Source of the DNA: Candidatus Omnitrophota bacterium
Lineage (GTDB): Bacteria; Omnitrophota; Gorgyraeia; Tantalellales; Tantalellaceae
DNA: 13,656 nucleotides
Reading direction: 5' to 3'
Assembly: GCA_013204685.1 (NCBI GenBank)
Contig: JABMSC010000236.1
Location: 1-13,656, forward strand
Shown piece after piece: positions 6,939-13,112 of the stretch (positions are counted from its first letter, which is position 1; each line of letters opens with the position of its first letter). The notes beneath the pieces were generated by a model. It was given only the letters and a program-made list of their open reading frames with translations, had not been told where the DNA came from and ran no database searches. The position numbers and the translations under genes are program-made.

Positions 6939-8231
6939 ATGACCGACAGGATTTATAAGAATATATTGCAGACCGGGGTTGCCGCCATAATGGTGTTTGC
7001 TCCACTGGCAAAGGGAGCCATGCGTTCCTGGTCCATTGCGGTTGTTGAGGTTTCGGTGATGCTTTTAGTTTTTATGTGGTTGTGGAGGGTGAATAACCAT
7101 TCAGACTGCAGGCTTAAGAGAACAGGGTTGGATATCCCGATATTGTTATTTGGGATACTGGCGATAGTCTCCTGCATGTTCAGTATATATAAATTTGTCA
7201 GTATCAAAGAATTTATCCTGATGCTGACGTTTGCGGGAGTTTTTTATCTGGTCGCCGATAACTTTAATAGAAAAATGATGTTTCATTTAGGAGTTTTAGT
7301 TGTTGTGATAGGTGTGGTCACTTCTACTTTTGGACTTATCCAGTATTTTTCAGGGCTTGGACACTCATGGTGGCGGCCGGATAATTTTTTAGCATCCACT
7401 TATGTCAACCATAATCACTTTGCCGGATATCTGGAACTGGCTATTCCACTGGGGATAGGGATGTTGTTTGCGAGCAGGGGCACATTTAAGGGACAAGGGG
7501 CAAGTGGTAAGGGGTATGGAAGCAAGATATTGCTGATTGTGGCGCTTATTGTGATGTTTACCGCGTTTTTGTTTTCACAATCACGGGGAGCCTGGGCAAG
7601 TCTTGCAGGGGCTTTTCTCGTGACTAATATCATTTTTATAAGGAAAAAGATCTTACAGAAATGGACGGTAGCGGCGTTTTTGCTGCTATTGGTTCTGATG
7701 GGAGCATTAATTGCAGCCGGATATGATGACGTGTCTGAACGTCTCGGAACCTTGACCGATGCACAGAATGAGGCTTCGCTTAAGACAAGAGCGAAAATAT
7801 GGCAGGGCGGCATAGAGATGGTAAAAGAAAATCCCGTGACAGGGGTAGGTGTAGGTGCGTTTGGATTGGGTTTTCGGGAGCAGCGTCCCCCCGGATTAAG
7901 TGTACGGGCCAATTTTGCACATAACGATTATCTTCATATGATGGCGGAGACAGGCGTTCTGGCCCTGCCTATCATGGTATGGATGATAGTACTGGTTCTC
8001 CGGTCGGGGTTCAGGAGTATGCGCATGATTCCCCCATCACCGCATGCAGCAAACGCTTGTGCGGTTATGGATCTTTCTCCTGTCGGAGGGGTCGCGCTTG
8101 GGGCGACTGTCGGGATACTGAGTTTGTCATTTCATGCTCTAGTAGATTTCAATTTTCATATTACCGCAAACATGCTTACAGCTGCGGTTTTAATTGGTAT
8201 AATTATTGGGTATGAGAACCCCGCGAAATAG
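6939..8231 (+). CDS. O-antigen ligase / Wzy_C-family membrane protein
   Basis: A polytopic inner-membrane protein of 430 residues with roughly ten or more helices. Diagnostic family motifs are FSQSRGAWASLAGAF, ENPVTGVGVGAFG and, in the large periplasmic loop, AHNDYLHMMAETG with His328, matching the essential HxxxxxxxxG-type His of WaaL-like ligases. The family joins lipid-linked glycans to an acceptor or to each other in the periplasm. Because a separate Wzy-like gene is present, this one may be the ligase/anchoring enzyme, but either role is possible. Start ATG has AAAGGA 4 nt upstream. Between two helices it carries a Gly/Lys/Ser-rich loop (KGQGASGKGYGS) encoded by a 7-bp-phased repeat, which looks like an inserted element. 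Confidence 0.88.
   Translation: MTDRIYKNILQTGVAAIMVFAPLAKGAMRSWSIAVVEVSVMLLVFMWLWRVNNHSDCRLKRTGLDIPILLFGILAIVSCMFSIYKFVSIKEFILMLTFAGVFYLVADNFNRKMMFHLGVLVVVIGVVTSTFGLIQYFSGLGHSWWRPDNFLASTYVNHNHFAGYLELAIPLGIGMLFASRGTFKGQGASGKGYGSKILLIVALIVMFTAFLFSQSRGAWASLAGAFLVTNIIFIRKKILQKWTVAAFLLLLVLMGALIAAGYDDVSERLGTLTDAQNEASLKTRAKIWQGGIEMVKENPVTGVGVGAFGLGFREQRPPGLSVRANFAHNDYLHMMAETGVLALPIMVWMIVLVLRSGFRSMRMIPPSPHAANACAVMDLSPVGGVALGATVGILSLSFHALVDFNFHITANMLTAAVLIGIIIGYENPAK
7490..7517 (+). repeat. Four 7-bp units inside the O-antigen ligase-type gene
   Basis: The bases fall into successive heptamers GGGACAA, GGGGCAA, GTGGTAA and GGGGTAT. A degenerate unit ending in AA may precede them at 7483-7489. The units encode part of a Gly/Lys/Ser-rich loop between two membrane helices, and frame is kept. 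A 7-bp period is unrelated to codon phase, so it did not arise from amino-acid selection. A second heptad-phased element lies at 9699-9768. Confidence 0.7.
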
Positions 8232-8245
8232 ATTAAGGAGAATAT

Positions 8246-9694
8246 ATGCTTAAGGAAAAAGAAAAGGTTCTTAAACAGGCAACGCTCATTTTAGACGCGG
8301 CAATGATCGTGTTAGCTTTTTTTGCCGCATATTATTTAAGAGCCCGGTTTCATGTTTTTTATAAACTGGATCTCATACCGTCGGCCCAGGTTGTCAAGGA
8401 AACCGCAAGTCTCAGAGAATATTTGTCTGTAATGTTTGCATGGGTCCCGTTATGGGTGTTGATGCTTTCGCTGAACGGGATGTATAGTTCTTTCCGAACG
8501 AGATCTTTTCTTGATACGATTTGGGTCATAATTAAATCTGCAGTTCTGAGCGCACTGAGTTTTGCCGCCCTGGCTTTTGTGTTTAAGATAGGGTTTGTAA
8601 GCAGGGTGTTTTTTGTTATGTTTACTGTGTTGGCAACTCTCTCGCTTTTTGCCGAAAAATGGATAGCTATCGCCATATCCCGTAACATAAGAAAAAGAGG
8701 AAGCAATTTCCGACGCCTTTTAATAGTAGGAACAGGGCCGCGTGCGGGACGATTTATCGAGATTTTGGGCAGCAAGCCCGAATGGGGATACAAAATAGTC
8801 GGGCTGATCGATGATGAAGAATCTCGCATAGGAAAAGAGTTTTTCGGCATAAAAGTTATAGGCATGCTCAAAGATATGCCAAGAATTTTGAGCGAAAAAG
8901 TAGTTGATGAAGTTATATTTATAGTGCCCAGAATGTGGCTGGACCGCTTGCAGGAAAGTATAGCGGTTTGTGAACTTTTGGGCATCCAGACAAGCGTAGC
9001 GTCGGACCTTTTTAATCTAAAGATCGCTAAGGCTCATCAATCCGAGCTGGAAGGATTCCCATTGCTGGTTTTTGAAACAACGTTTGGAAGGGAGTGGCAG
9101 CTTTTCATTAAAAGAGTGCTGGACATTGTTGTATCGTCTTTCGGCATAATCATATTGGCGCCTTTTTTGGCCGTTATCGCAATACTTGTTAAGTGGACTT
9201 CGCCAGGCCCGGTACTTTTTAAACAAAAACGGGAAACCCTGAATGGAAGGATCTTTACCCTTTATAAATTTCGATCAATGCACAAGGACGCTAAAGAACG
9301 TTTATCCGAAGTTATGGCATTGAATGAAATGACGGGTCCGGTATTTAAGGCCAAGGATGATCCAAGGATCACTCCTTTCGGCAAATTTTTGAGAAAAACC
9401 AGCATAGATGAATTTCCGCAGCTGTTCAATATTCTTGTGGGGCAAATGAGCCTTGTCGGTCCAAGGCCGCCGATCCCCTACGAAGTTACAAAGTATGAGT
9501 TATGGCAGAGGCGCCGCCTGAGCATGCGTTCGGGGCTCACCTGTTTGTGGCAGATAAGCGGCAGAAGCCGAGTAGGATTTGAAGAGTGGATGGAACTGGA
9601 TATGGAATATATCGATAGCTGGTCTTTATGGCTGGATTTTAAGATATTAGTGCGAACTGTACCCGTTGTTTTGTTCTGGAAGGGGGCGCAGTAG
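8246..9694 (+). CDS. Polyprenyl-phosphate sugar-1-phosphate transferase (WcaJ/EpsE-type, polyprenol phosphoglycosyltransferase)
   Basis: This enzyme starts repeat-unit synthesis by moving a sugar-1-phosphate from a UDP-sugar to undecaprenyl phosphate at the inner membrane. At 482 residues it has the full WcaJ layout: about four N-terminal helices (residues 12-140), a nucleotide-binding-like CoA_binding_3 domain (GTGPRAGRF near 162), a reentrant membrane helix (RVLDIVVSSFGIIILAPFLA, about 290-310) and the catalytic bacterial sugar transferase domain. Motifs include SPGPVLFKQKR, YKFRSMHKDA, TSIDEFPQLFNIL (Asp388-Glu389, the expected catalytic dyad), SLVGPRPP and GLTCLWQISGRS. The start has a strong AAGGAG 5 nt upstream and sits 14 nt after the ligase gene. 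The sugar cannot be deduced; glucose or galactose-type donors are usual. Confidence 0.94.
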   Translation: MLKEKEKVLKQATLILDAAMIVLAFFAAYYLRARFHVFYKLDLIPSAQVVKETASLREYLSVMFAWVPLWVLMLSLNGMYSSFRTRSFLDTIWVIIKSAVLSALSFAALAFVFKIGFVSRVFFVMFTVLATLSLFAEKWIAIAISRNIRKRGSNFRRLLIVGTGPRAGRFIEILGSKPEWGYKIVGLIDDEESRIGKEFFGIKVIGMLKDMPRILSEKVVDEVIFIVPRMWLDRLQESIAVCELLGIQTSVASDLFNLKIAKAHQSELEGFPLLVFETTFGREWQLFIKRVLDIVVSSFGIIILAPFLAVIAILVKWTSPGPVLFKQKRETLNGRIFTLYKFRSMHKDAKERLSEVMALNEMTGPVFKAKDDPRITPFGKFLRKTSIDEFPQLFNILVGQMSLVGPRPPIPYEVTKYELWQRRRLSMRSGLTCLWQISGRSRVGFEEWMELDMEYIDSWSLWLDFKILVRTVPVVLFWKGAQ

Positions 9695-9698
9695 TAGC

Positions 9699-9768
9699 GG
9701 GTTTCGGGTTTCGGGAATCGGGTTTCGTGCATGGGGACCGATAACCGAATCACGAAAACCGAACCACG
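9699..9768. repeat. 7-bp-phased element with inverted halves between the phosphoglycosyltransferase and lipoprotein genes
   Basis: The left half runs in phase as GGGTTTC, GGGTTTC, GGGAATC, GGGTTTC (9699-9726). After two spacer heptamers (GTGCATG, GGGACCG) the right half runs in the same phase as ATAACCG, AATCACG, AAAACCG, AACCACG (9741-9768). The right units resemble the reverse complement of the left ones: TCGGGTTTCGTG (9718-9729) pairs with CACGAAAACCGA (9751-9762) at 11 of 12 positions. The element fills nearly all of the 97-nt gap. It could fold into a long hairpin. Heptameric arrays of this look occur in intergenic DNA of several uncultured lineages, from memory. It directly follows a double TAG stop. 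Confidence 0.8.
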
Positions 9769-9791
9769 AACTAAATTGGAGGGTATGCAAA

Positions 9792-10250
9792 ATGAAGAAA
9801 TCTAATTTTTTATGGATAATTACCGGATTTTTTGTTTGTTTGTTGTGGTTTGGATGCGCGCAGCAAAAGCAGGGGGCGGAAGTTCTTGCAAGGGTTAACG
9901 ACTATGTGCTCACAGTAAATGATTTTGAAGACGAAGTGCAGCATTCCCCCTATGCCGGTGACGAAACCCTGGGCAAGGAGGAGTTTCTGGATCTTATGAT
10001 ACGGAAACAGATCCTGATACAGGAAGCGCAAAGGCAGGGGCTTGACAGGAATGAATCATTCATGAAAACAATAGAGAGGTATTGGAAACAGACCCTGATA
10101 AAGGAACTTTTGGATAAAGAAACGGAACGGGTGTACGATGAAGTTCCAAAGGGAGAGCAGGCCCAGGCTGTGGAAGAATGGATGCAGGTGCTTTACGGAA
10201 AGGCCGATATTGAGATCAATAAAGATGCACTGAGGGTGGAGAATAAATAA
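9792..10250 (+). CDS. Small SurA/EpsD-like lipoprotein lacking the parvulin (PPIase) domain
   Basis: The 152-residue protein has a signal peptide and a probable lipidation Cys22 (LLWFGC, an imperfect lipobox because Trp is at -3). Next comes a SurA_N-like segment: EVLARVNDYVLTVNDFEDEV, then FLDLMIRKQILIQEAQRQGLDR and a helical region. Full-length SurA/PpiD/EpsD proteins then carry one or two parvulin domains. Here none exists, and the sequence goes straight to a tail (EEWMQVLYGKADIEINKDAL) that resembles the end of those proteins. It may thus be a chaperone-only form that assists export or assembly of envelope or EPS proteins. I place the start at ATG 9792, with GGAGGG 8 nt upstream. A longer frame from 9666 would translate the heptad element and bury the signal peptide. 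Confidence 0.8.
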   Translation: MKKSNFLWIITGFFVCLLWFGCAQQKQGAEVLARVNDYVLTVNDFEDEVQHSPYAGDETLGKEEFLDLMIRKQILIQEAQRQGLDRNESFMKTIERYWKQTLIKELLDKETERVYDEVPKGEQAQAVEEWMQVLYGKADIEINKDALRVENK

Positions 10251-10256
10251 ATATAG

Positions 10257-10274
10257 TCCCCGCCTTCGCGGGGA
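10257..10274. repeat. Short GC-rich hairpin of the REP-like type
   Basis: TCCCCGC and GCGGGGA pair perfectly around a CTTC loop, followed by TGAC. No T-run follows, so it is a weak candidate for a terminator. Palindromes of the form GTCATCCCCGC...GCGGGGA are widespread dispersed intergenic repeats in many bacteria. It lies 6 nt after the lipoprotein stop and may protect or end that part of the mRNA. Confidence 0.6.
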
Positions 10275-10290
10275 TGACACTTAAATTCGG

Positions 10291-10327
10291 TTTCGTCACA
10301 CCGGGGTTAAATAAGTGTGAAACGAAA
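10291..10327 (+). promoter_or_regulatory. Imperfect hairpin upstream of the HAMP protein gene
   Basis: TTTCGTCACAC (10291-10301) pairs with GTGTG...ACGAAA (10315-10327), leaving a two-base AA bulge and a 13-nt loop. A competing pairing exists between ACACTTA (10277-10283) and TAAGTGT (10312-10318). No T-run follows directly. With the neighbouring GC-rich hairpin it fills the 107-nt gap before the HAMP protein gene. It could be a regulatory leader or a relic of a mobile repeat; neither is shown. Confidence 0.4.
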
Positions 10328-10357
10328 AATCATACAGATAAAACAATGGGGGTAGAA

Positions 10358-10972
10358 ATGAACGTTAGCACAAATCTCAGAAAAAATTATTTTATCAGGA
10401 AAAAGTTCCAGACTAAGTTTATCCTGAAGTTTTGCGCGCTCATCGTCCTCGCGAGTGTTATTTTCAGCGGAATACTTTTTCTTTTTCTTTTTTCAAAAGG
10501 GACCGTGACAACGGCATTTGTAAATTCACGTCTCACTATTTTAACAACTGCAGATTATGTTCTGCCTGTTCTGGTGGCATCAAGTGTAATAACAGTAATG
10601 CTGATAGGCGCGGCTACAGCTTTGGTGGTTATGTATACTTCACATCGCATTGCGGGGCCCTTGTTCAGGATCGAAAGGGATGTCAGCATGATAGGGGAAG
10701 GAAATTTGAATTTAAGGATCAATTTACGTTCGACTGACGAGATAGGAAAAATGGCAGATGCGATCAACGAAATGACCGGGAACATACAGCTTCGCTTGCT
10801 TGATATAAAGAAAGAGTCCAAAAGCATAAGCGATCAAATCGACGATCTGGTTCTGATGGCACAAAGAGATGATTCCGTGCCCGGCGAGGTAAAGAATAGC
10901 ATCGAAACACTCAAGGAGAAGAAAGACGAGCTAGAAAGATCAGTAAATTCTTTCACGCTTGAGGATGAATAA
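10358..10972 (+). CDS. HAMP-domain membrane protein without an output domain
   Basis: The 204-residue protein starts with a basic segment, then has two membrane helices (about 22-46 and 68-93) with only a short ~20-residue periplasmic loop between them. A HAMP domain follows directly (SHRIAGPL at 95-102, then DEIGKMADAINEMTGNI at 127-143), then a charged coiled-coil tail to the end. HAMP domains pass signals across the membrane to kinase, cyclase or methyl-accepting modules, and none is present here. It may act as a membrane-bound dimer that signals to a separate partner, or as a structural protein. The start at ATG 10358 is preferred because GGGGGT lies 4 nt upstream; the longer frame from 10274 begins inside the GC-rich hairpin. 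It overlaps the next gene, implying co-translation. Confidence 0.85.
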   Translation: MNVSTNLRKNYFIRKKFQTKFILKFCALIVLASVIFSGILFLFLFSKGTVTTAFVNSRLTILTTADYVLPVLVASSVITVMLIGAATALVVMYTSHRIAGPLFRIERDVSMIGEGNLNLRINLRSTDEIGKMADAINEMTGNIQLRLLDIKKESKSISDQIDDLVLMAQRDDSVPGEVKNSIETLKEKKDELERSVNSFTLEDE

Positions 10973-11573
10973 ACATATTAGGATGAAAAAAAGAATTGTT
11001 CTGACATTGTTGATTATTATTTGTCTGTGTCCTTCTGAGGCTTTTTCCCAGGCAGGAATGGATCCTGATGAATTACTTTCAAGCGGATGGATCATAATTG
11101 AAGCTGAGCATTGCACAATTATGCTTCATCCGAATGTGAATGTTAATAAGGTTTACAGGAATACTAAAATCAGGTTTTGGGATATTTTGATCGAAAAAGA
11201 TTATCATGCTTCAAAGGAACATGCTATTTTCGAAAGTATAATGGAGAATTTTGACAGAACATTCCAGAAGGTTGAAAAAATACTGGATATGTATCCCCGC
11301 AACATGAACGTGAAGGTAGCAATATATCCAAACCAGCTTCTTTTGGACGGGAAACATTATGAGATCTTCGGTGAGGAAAATACAAGTGATCGTGAAGATG
11401 CGTATTACGTTCATAACCATACAACTATTTATGCTACCCAAAACTCTATTTCGCAGGAAGTGTTAGCCCATGAGATGGGTCACGCAATTGTTGATCATTA
11501 TTTTTTGATACCGCCTCCCGAAAAGGTCAAGGAGCTGTTGTGTCAGTATGTGGAGCTGCATCTGGCAGATTAA
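10965..11573 (+). CDS. Secreted HExxH metalloprotease-like protein (peptidase MA-like), function unknown
   Basis: The 202-residue protein has a clear signal peptide (KKR, then LTLLIIICLCPSEAFSQ), so it is exported. Near the C-terminus is HEMGHAIVDHYF (from His169), the zinc-binding HExxH signature. A candidate third ligand Glu lies in KELLCQYVE about 20 residues later, as in gluzincin-type peptidases. The middle contains NFDRTFQKVEKIL and VKVAIYPN, which resemble the fold preceding HExxH in peptidase MA-like proteins. It lacks a long C-terminal region, so the domain is minimal. ATG 10965 overlaps the HAMP gene by 8 nt. ATG 10983 is equally possible and gives a tighter signal peptide; TTG 10959 is less likely, and no start has an ideal Shine-Dalgarno site. 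Coupling to the HAMP gene suggests the two work together. Confidence 0.75.
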   Translation: MNKHIRMKKRIVLTLLIIICLCPSEAFSQAGMDPDELLSSGWIIIEAEHCTIMLHPNVNVNKVYRNTKIRFWDILIEKDYHASKEHAIFESIMENFDRTFQKVEKILDMYPRNMNVKVAIYPNQLLLDGKHYEIFGEENTSDREDAYYVHNHTTIYATQNSISQEVLAHEMGHAIVDHYFLIPPPEKVKELLCQYVELHLAD

Positions 11574-11594
11574 ATATTAAAAAGAAGGCAAATA

Positions 11595-12350
11595 ATGAAT
11601 GAACGAATTTACATTCAAAATGTCAATATTCACAATATAACCAGCACAGAAGCATTAGAATATATCGAGCATTTTTTGAGTGGGGATAAGAAAAAGACAA
11701 TAGGTTATGTTAATGCACATTGTATTAATGTTGCAAGACATGATGAAGACTACCGTGATGTCATCAATAGTTTTGATCTGGTGATACCGGACGGAATAGG
11801 GGTATCAATCGCGGGTTTTCTTAAAAACTGTCCTGTTGCTGCAAAGTTAAGCGCGACAGATTTTTTTTCCAGATGTATTGAAGAATTTCATTCACAAGGG
11901 AAAAAGTTTTTTCTTGTGGGCGCCAAACCAGAAATTATAACTAAGGTGTGCAGCAATTTAAGAGAAAAATATCCTGAGATTCAAATATCAGGGTATCATC
12001 ATGGTTATGATGCCGAAAGCAATAATGAGGAAATTTGCAGACAGATCAATGCATGTAAACCAGATATTGTTTTGGTTGCAATGGGAGCTCCAAAACAAGA
12101 AAAATGGATAAGCAACAATAAAGATAAAATTGACGCAAAAGTTTTTATTGGTGTCGGGGGGCTCTTTGATTTTATAGCCGGGGCCAACAAACGAGCGCCA
12201 ATTTTTATGCGAAAGACCGGGCTAGAGTGGGTTTATAGGATTTACCAGGAGCCGAAGAGAATGTGGAAAAGATATATTTTAGGCAACCCCAAGTTCTTAT
12301 ATTATGCGGTGTTGGAAACAATGAAAGGATATAGAAAAAGTCCAAAATAA
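11595..12350 (+). CDS. WecG/TagA/CpsF-family glycosyltransferase (GT26)
   Basis: Members transfer ManNAc (TagA) or ManNAcA (WecG) from UDP onto undecaprenyl-diphosphate-GlcNAc. The 251-residue protein shows the whole family pattern: YVNAHCINVARHD (38-50), VIPDGIGVSIAG (63-74, with the likely catalytic Asp66), FFLVGAKPEI, VLVAMGAPKQEKWI (159-172, Gln168), GVGGLFDFIAGANKRAP (186-202) and the C-terminal membrane-docking appendage EWVYRIYQEPKRMWKRY (211-227). The start has AAGAAGG 6 nt upstream and follows the protease gene by 21 nt. The epimerase at the start of the locus makes UDP-ManNAc, a direct substrate link. No ManNAc dehydrogenase gene is in the window, so neutral ManNAc is the simpler guess. 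Confidence 0.92.
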   Translation: MNERIYIQNVNIHNITSTEALEYIEHFLSGDKKKTIGYVNAHCINVARHDEDYRDVINSFDLVIPDGIGVSIAGFLKNCPVAAKLSATDFFSRCIEEFHSQGKKFFLVGAKPEIITKVCSNLREKYPEIQISGYHHGYDAESNNEEICRQINACKPDIVLVAMGAPKQEKWISNNKDKIDAKVFIGVGGLFDFIAGANKRAPIFMRKTGLEWVYRIYQEPKRMWKRYILGNPKFLYYAVLETMKGYRKSPK

Positions 12351-12422
12351 CAGGGCGGGCACAAGGGGGATGGTCAAAAAAAATCCCAGTTCTTAAATTT
12401 TGCTCCATATATAACAAAGGTC

Positions 12423-12451
12423 TTGACATATCAAAGTGTTTATGATAAACT
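12423..12451 (+). promoter_or_regulatory. Sigma70-type promoter with extended -10 for the SLH-like small gene
   Basis: A perfect -35 TTGACA (12423-12428) is followed after 17 nt by TAAACT (12446-12451), which keeps four of six -10 consensus bases. It is preceded by the extended -10 dinucleotide TG at 12443-12444. It lies in the 152-nt gap after the WecG-type gene and about 50 nt before the next start, suggesting that gene can be transcribed on its own. Confidence 0.7.
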
Positions 12452-12502
12452 TTTATTGTGTAAAATATGAAAAAGATAGTTTTATAAAAAGTGAGGTAAA
12501 AA

Positions 12503-13057
12503 GTGAAGATATTTAAAATTATTTCGGTTATCGTAATAGCATGCATGATAAGCTTTTCGATCAGTGCTACTGCATATGCAGCAGACCCCAAAAATATGAC
12601 CAATGCCCAGCTTGCGGATATTCTTGTTAAAGTTCTTGATCAGAAAATGCCTGATGGCTCAGATAAGCTTTCTGACGAAGAATATTATAAGGTGCAGGCG
12701 AACATACTGGCCGGCCAGGATATTACGAACTTCCTTGACAGCGATCCTGACGCTTTAGTGACAAGAGGAGAACTGGCGGATATTCTTTATAATGTTTTGG
12801 TTGGACCTTTTGATGTTGATCCGCAGGTCAAACTGGATTTTGTTGTATATCTGGGGTATGTTAATATAGGTAACCTGGAGGACATTCTGGGCTACAATGA
12901 GATAATTATGGCGCTTAATAATCCAGCAATATCAGGTATAGTATTTGGCGCGTATAGCGTTCCGGGTGAAGATAATGTTGGGGATATTCCTCAAAAAGAC
13001 GGAACACCCCCCGAACAAATGGCACCGCAGGCAGAAAACGCAGCAAGTCCTGTATAA
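12503..13057 (+). CDS. Small secreted protein with two SLH-like half-motifs, function unknown
   Basis: The 184-residue protein starts with GTG and has GAGGT 5 nt upstream. Residues 1-26 are a good signal peptide ending AYA before ADPK. The mature part contains two similar segments about 52 residues apart, MTNAQLADILVKVL (33-46) and VTRGELADILYNVL (85-98), which resemble the first helix of S-layer homology (SLH) motifs (R-x-E-x-A-x-x-L). A third part is helical (DFVVYLGYVNIGNLEDIL), and the tail is rich in Pro, Gln and Glu (GTPPEQMAPQAENA). No PEP-CTERM or LPxTG signal is visible. It may bind surface polysaccharide as SLH domains do, which would suit its place beside this locus. That is inference; the SLH likeness is partial. 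Confidence 0.72.
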   Translation: MKIFKIISVIVIACMISFSISATAYAADPKNMTNAQLADILVKVLDQKMPDGSDKLSDEEYYKVQANILAGQDITNFLDSDPDALVTRGELADILYNVLVGPFDVDPQVKLDFVVYLGYVNIGNLEDILGYNEIIMALNNPAISGIVFGAYSVPGEDNVGDIPQKDGTPPEQMAPQAENAASPV

Positions 13058-13085
13058 TAAATTTTTCAACAGAAACAAACAAAAA

Positions 13086-13112
13086 AAAACCGCTGATCTG
13101 ATCAGCGGTTTT
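13086..13112 (+). terminator. Intrinsic terminator hairpin after the SLH-like gene, with truncated T-tract
   Basis: AAAACCGCTGAT (13086-13097) pairs perfectly with ATCAGCGGTTTT (13101-13112) around a CTG loop. It is preceded by an A-run. In the plus direction only four Ts remain before the sequence changes to GGGAAAG, so the expected longer T-tract is missing. In the minus direction the A-run would supply a full T-tract. Confidence 0.8.

Noticed and set aside
7415..7912. Long minus-strand frame opposite the O-antigen ligase-type gene, and a similar one opposite the phosphoglycosyltransferase (8359-8985).
   Set aside because: They are antisense shadows: the plus-strand genes have clear family motifs and Shine-Dalgarno sites, while these proteins have none.
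9666..9791. A longer start for the lipoprotein gene reaching back into the phosphoglycosyltransferase gene.
   Set aside because: The extra residues translate the heptad element and would bury the signal peptide. ATG 9792 has its own GGAGGG site.
10274..10357. A longer start for the HAMP protein at 10274.
   Set aside because: It starts within the GC-rich hairpin, has no Shine-Dalgarno site and adds residues without family character.
12351..12400. Possible terminator after the WecG-type gene (GGGAT ... ATCCC around an A-run).
   Set aside because: The stem is only about five base pairs with a long A-rich loop and no clean T-tract, so it is too weak to list.
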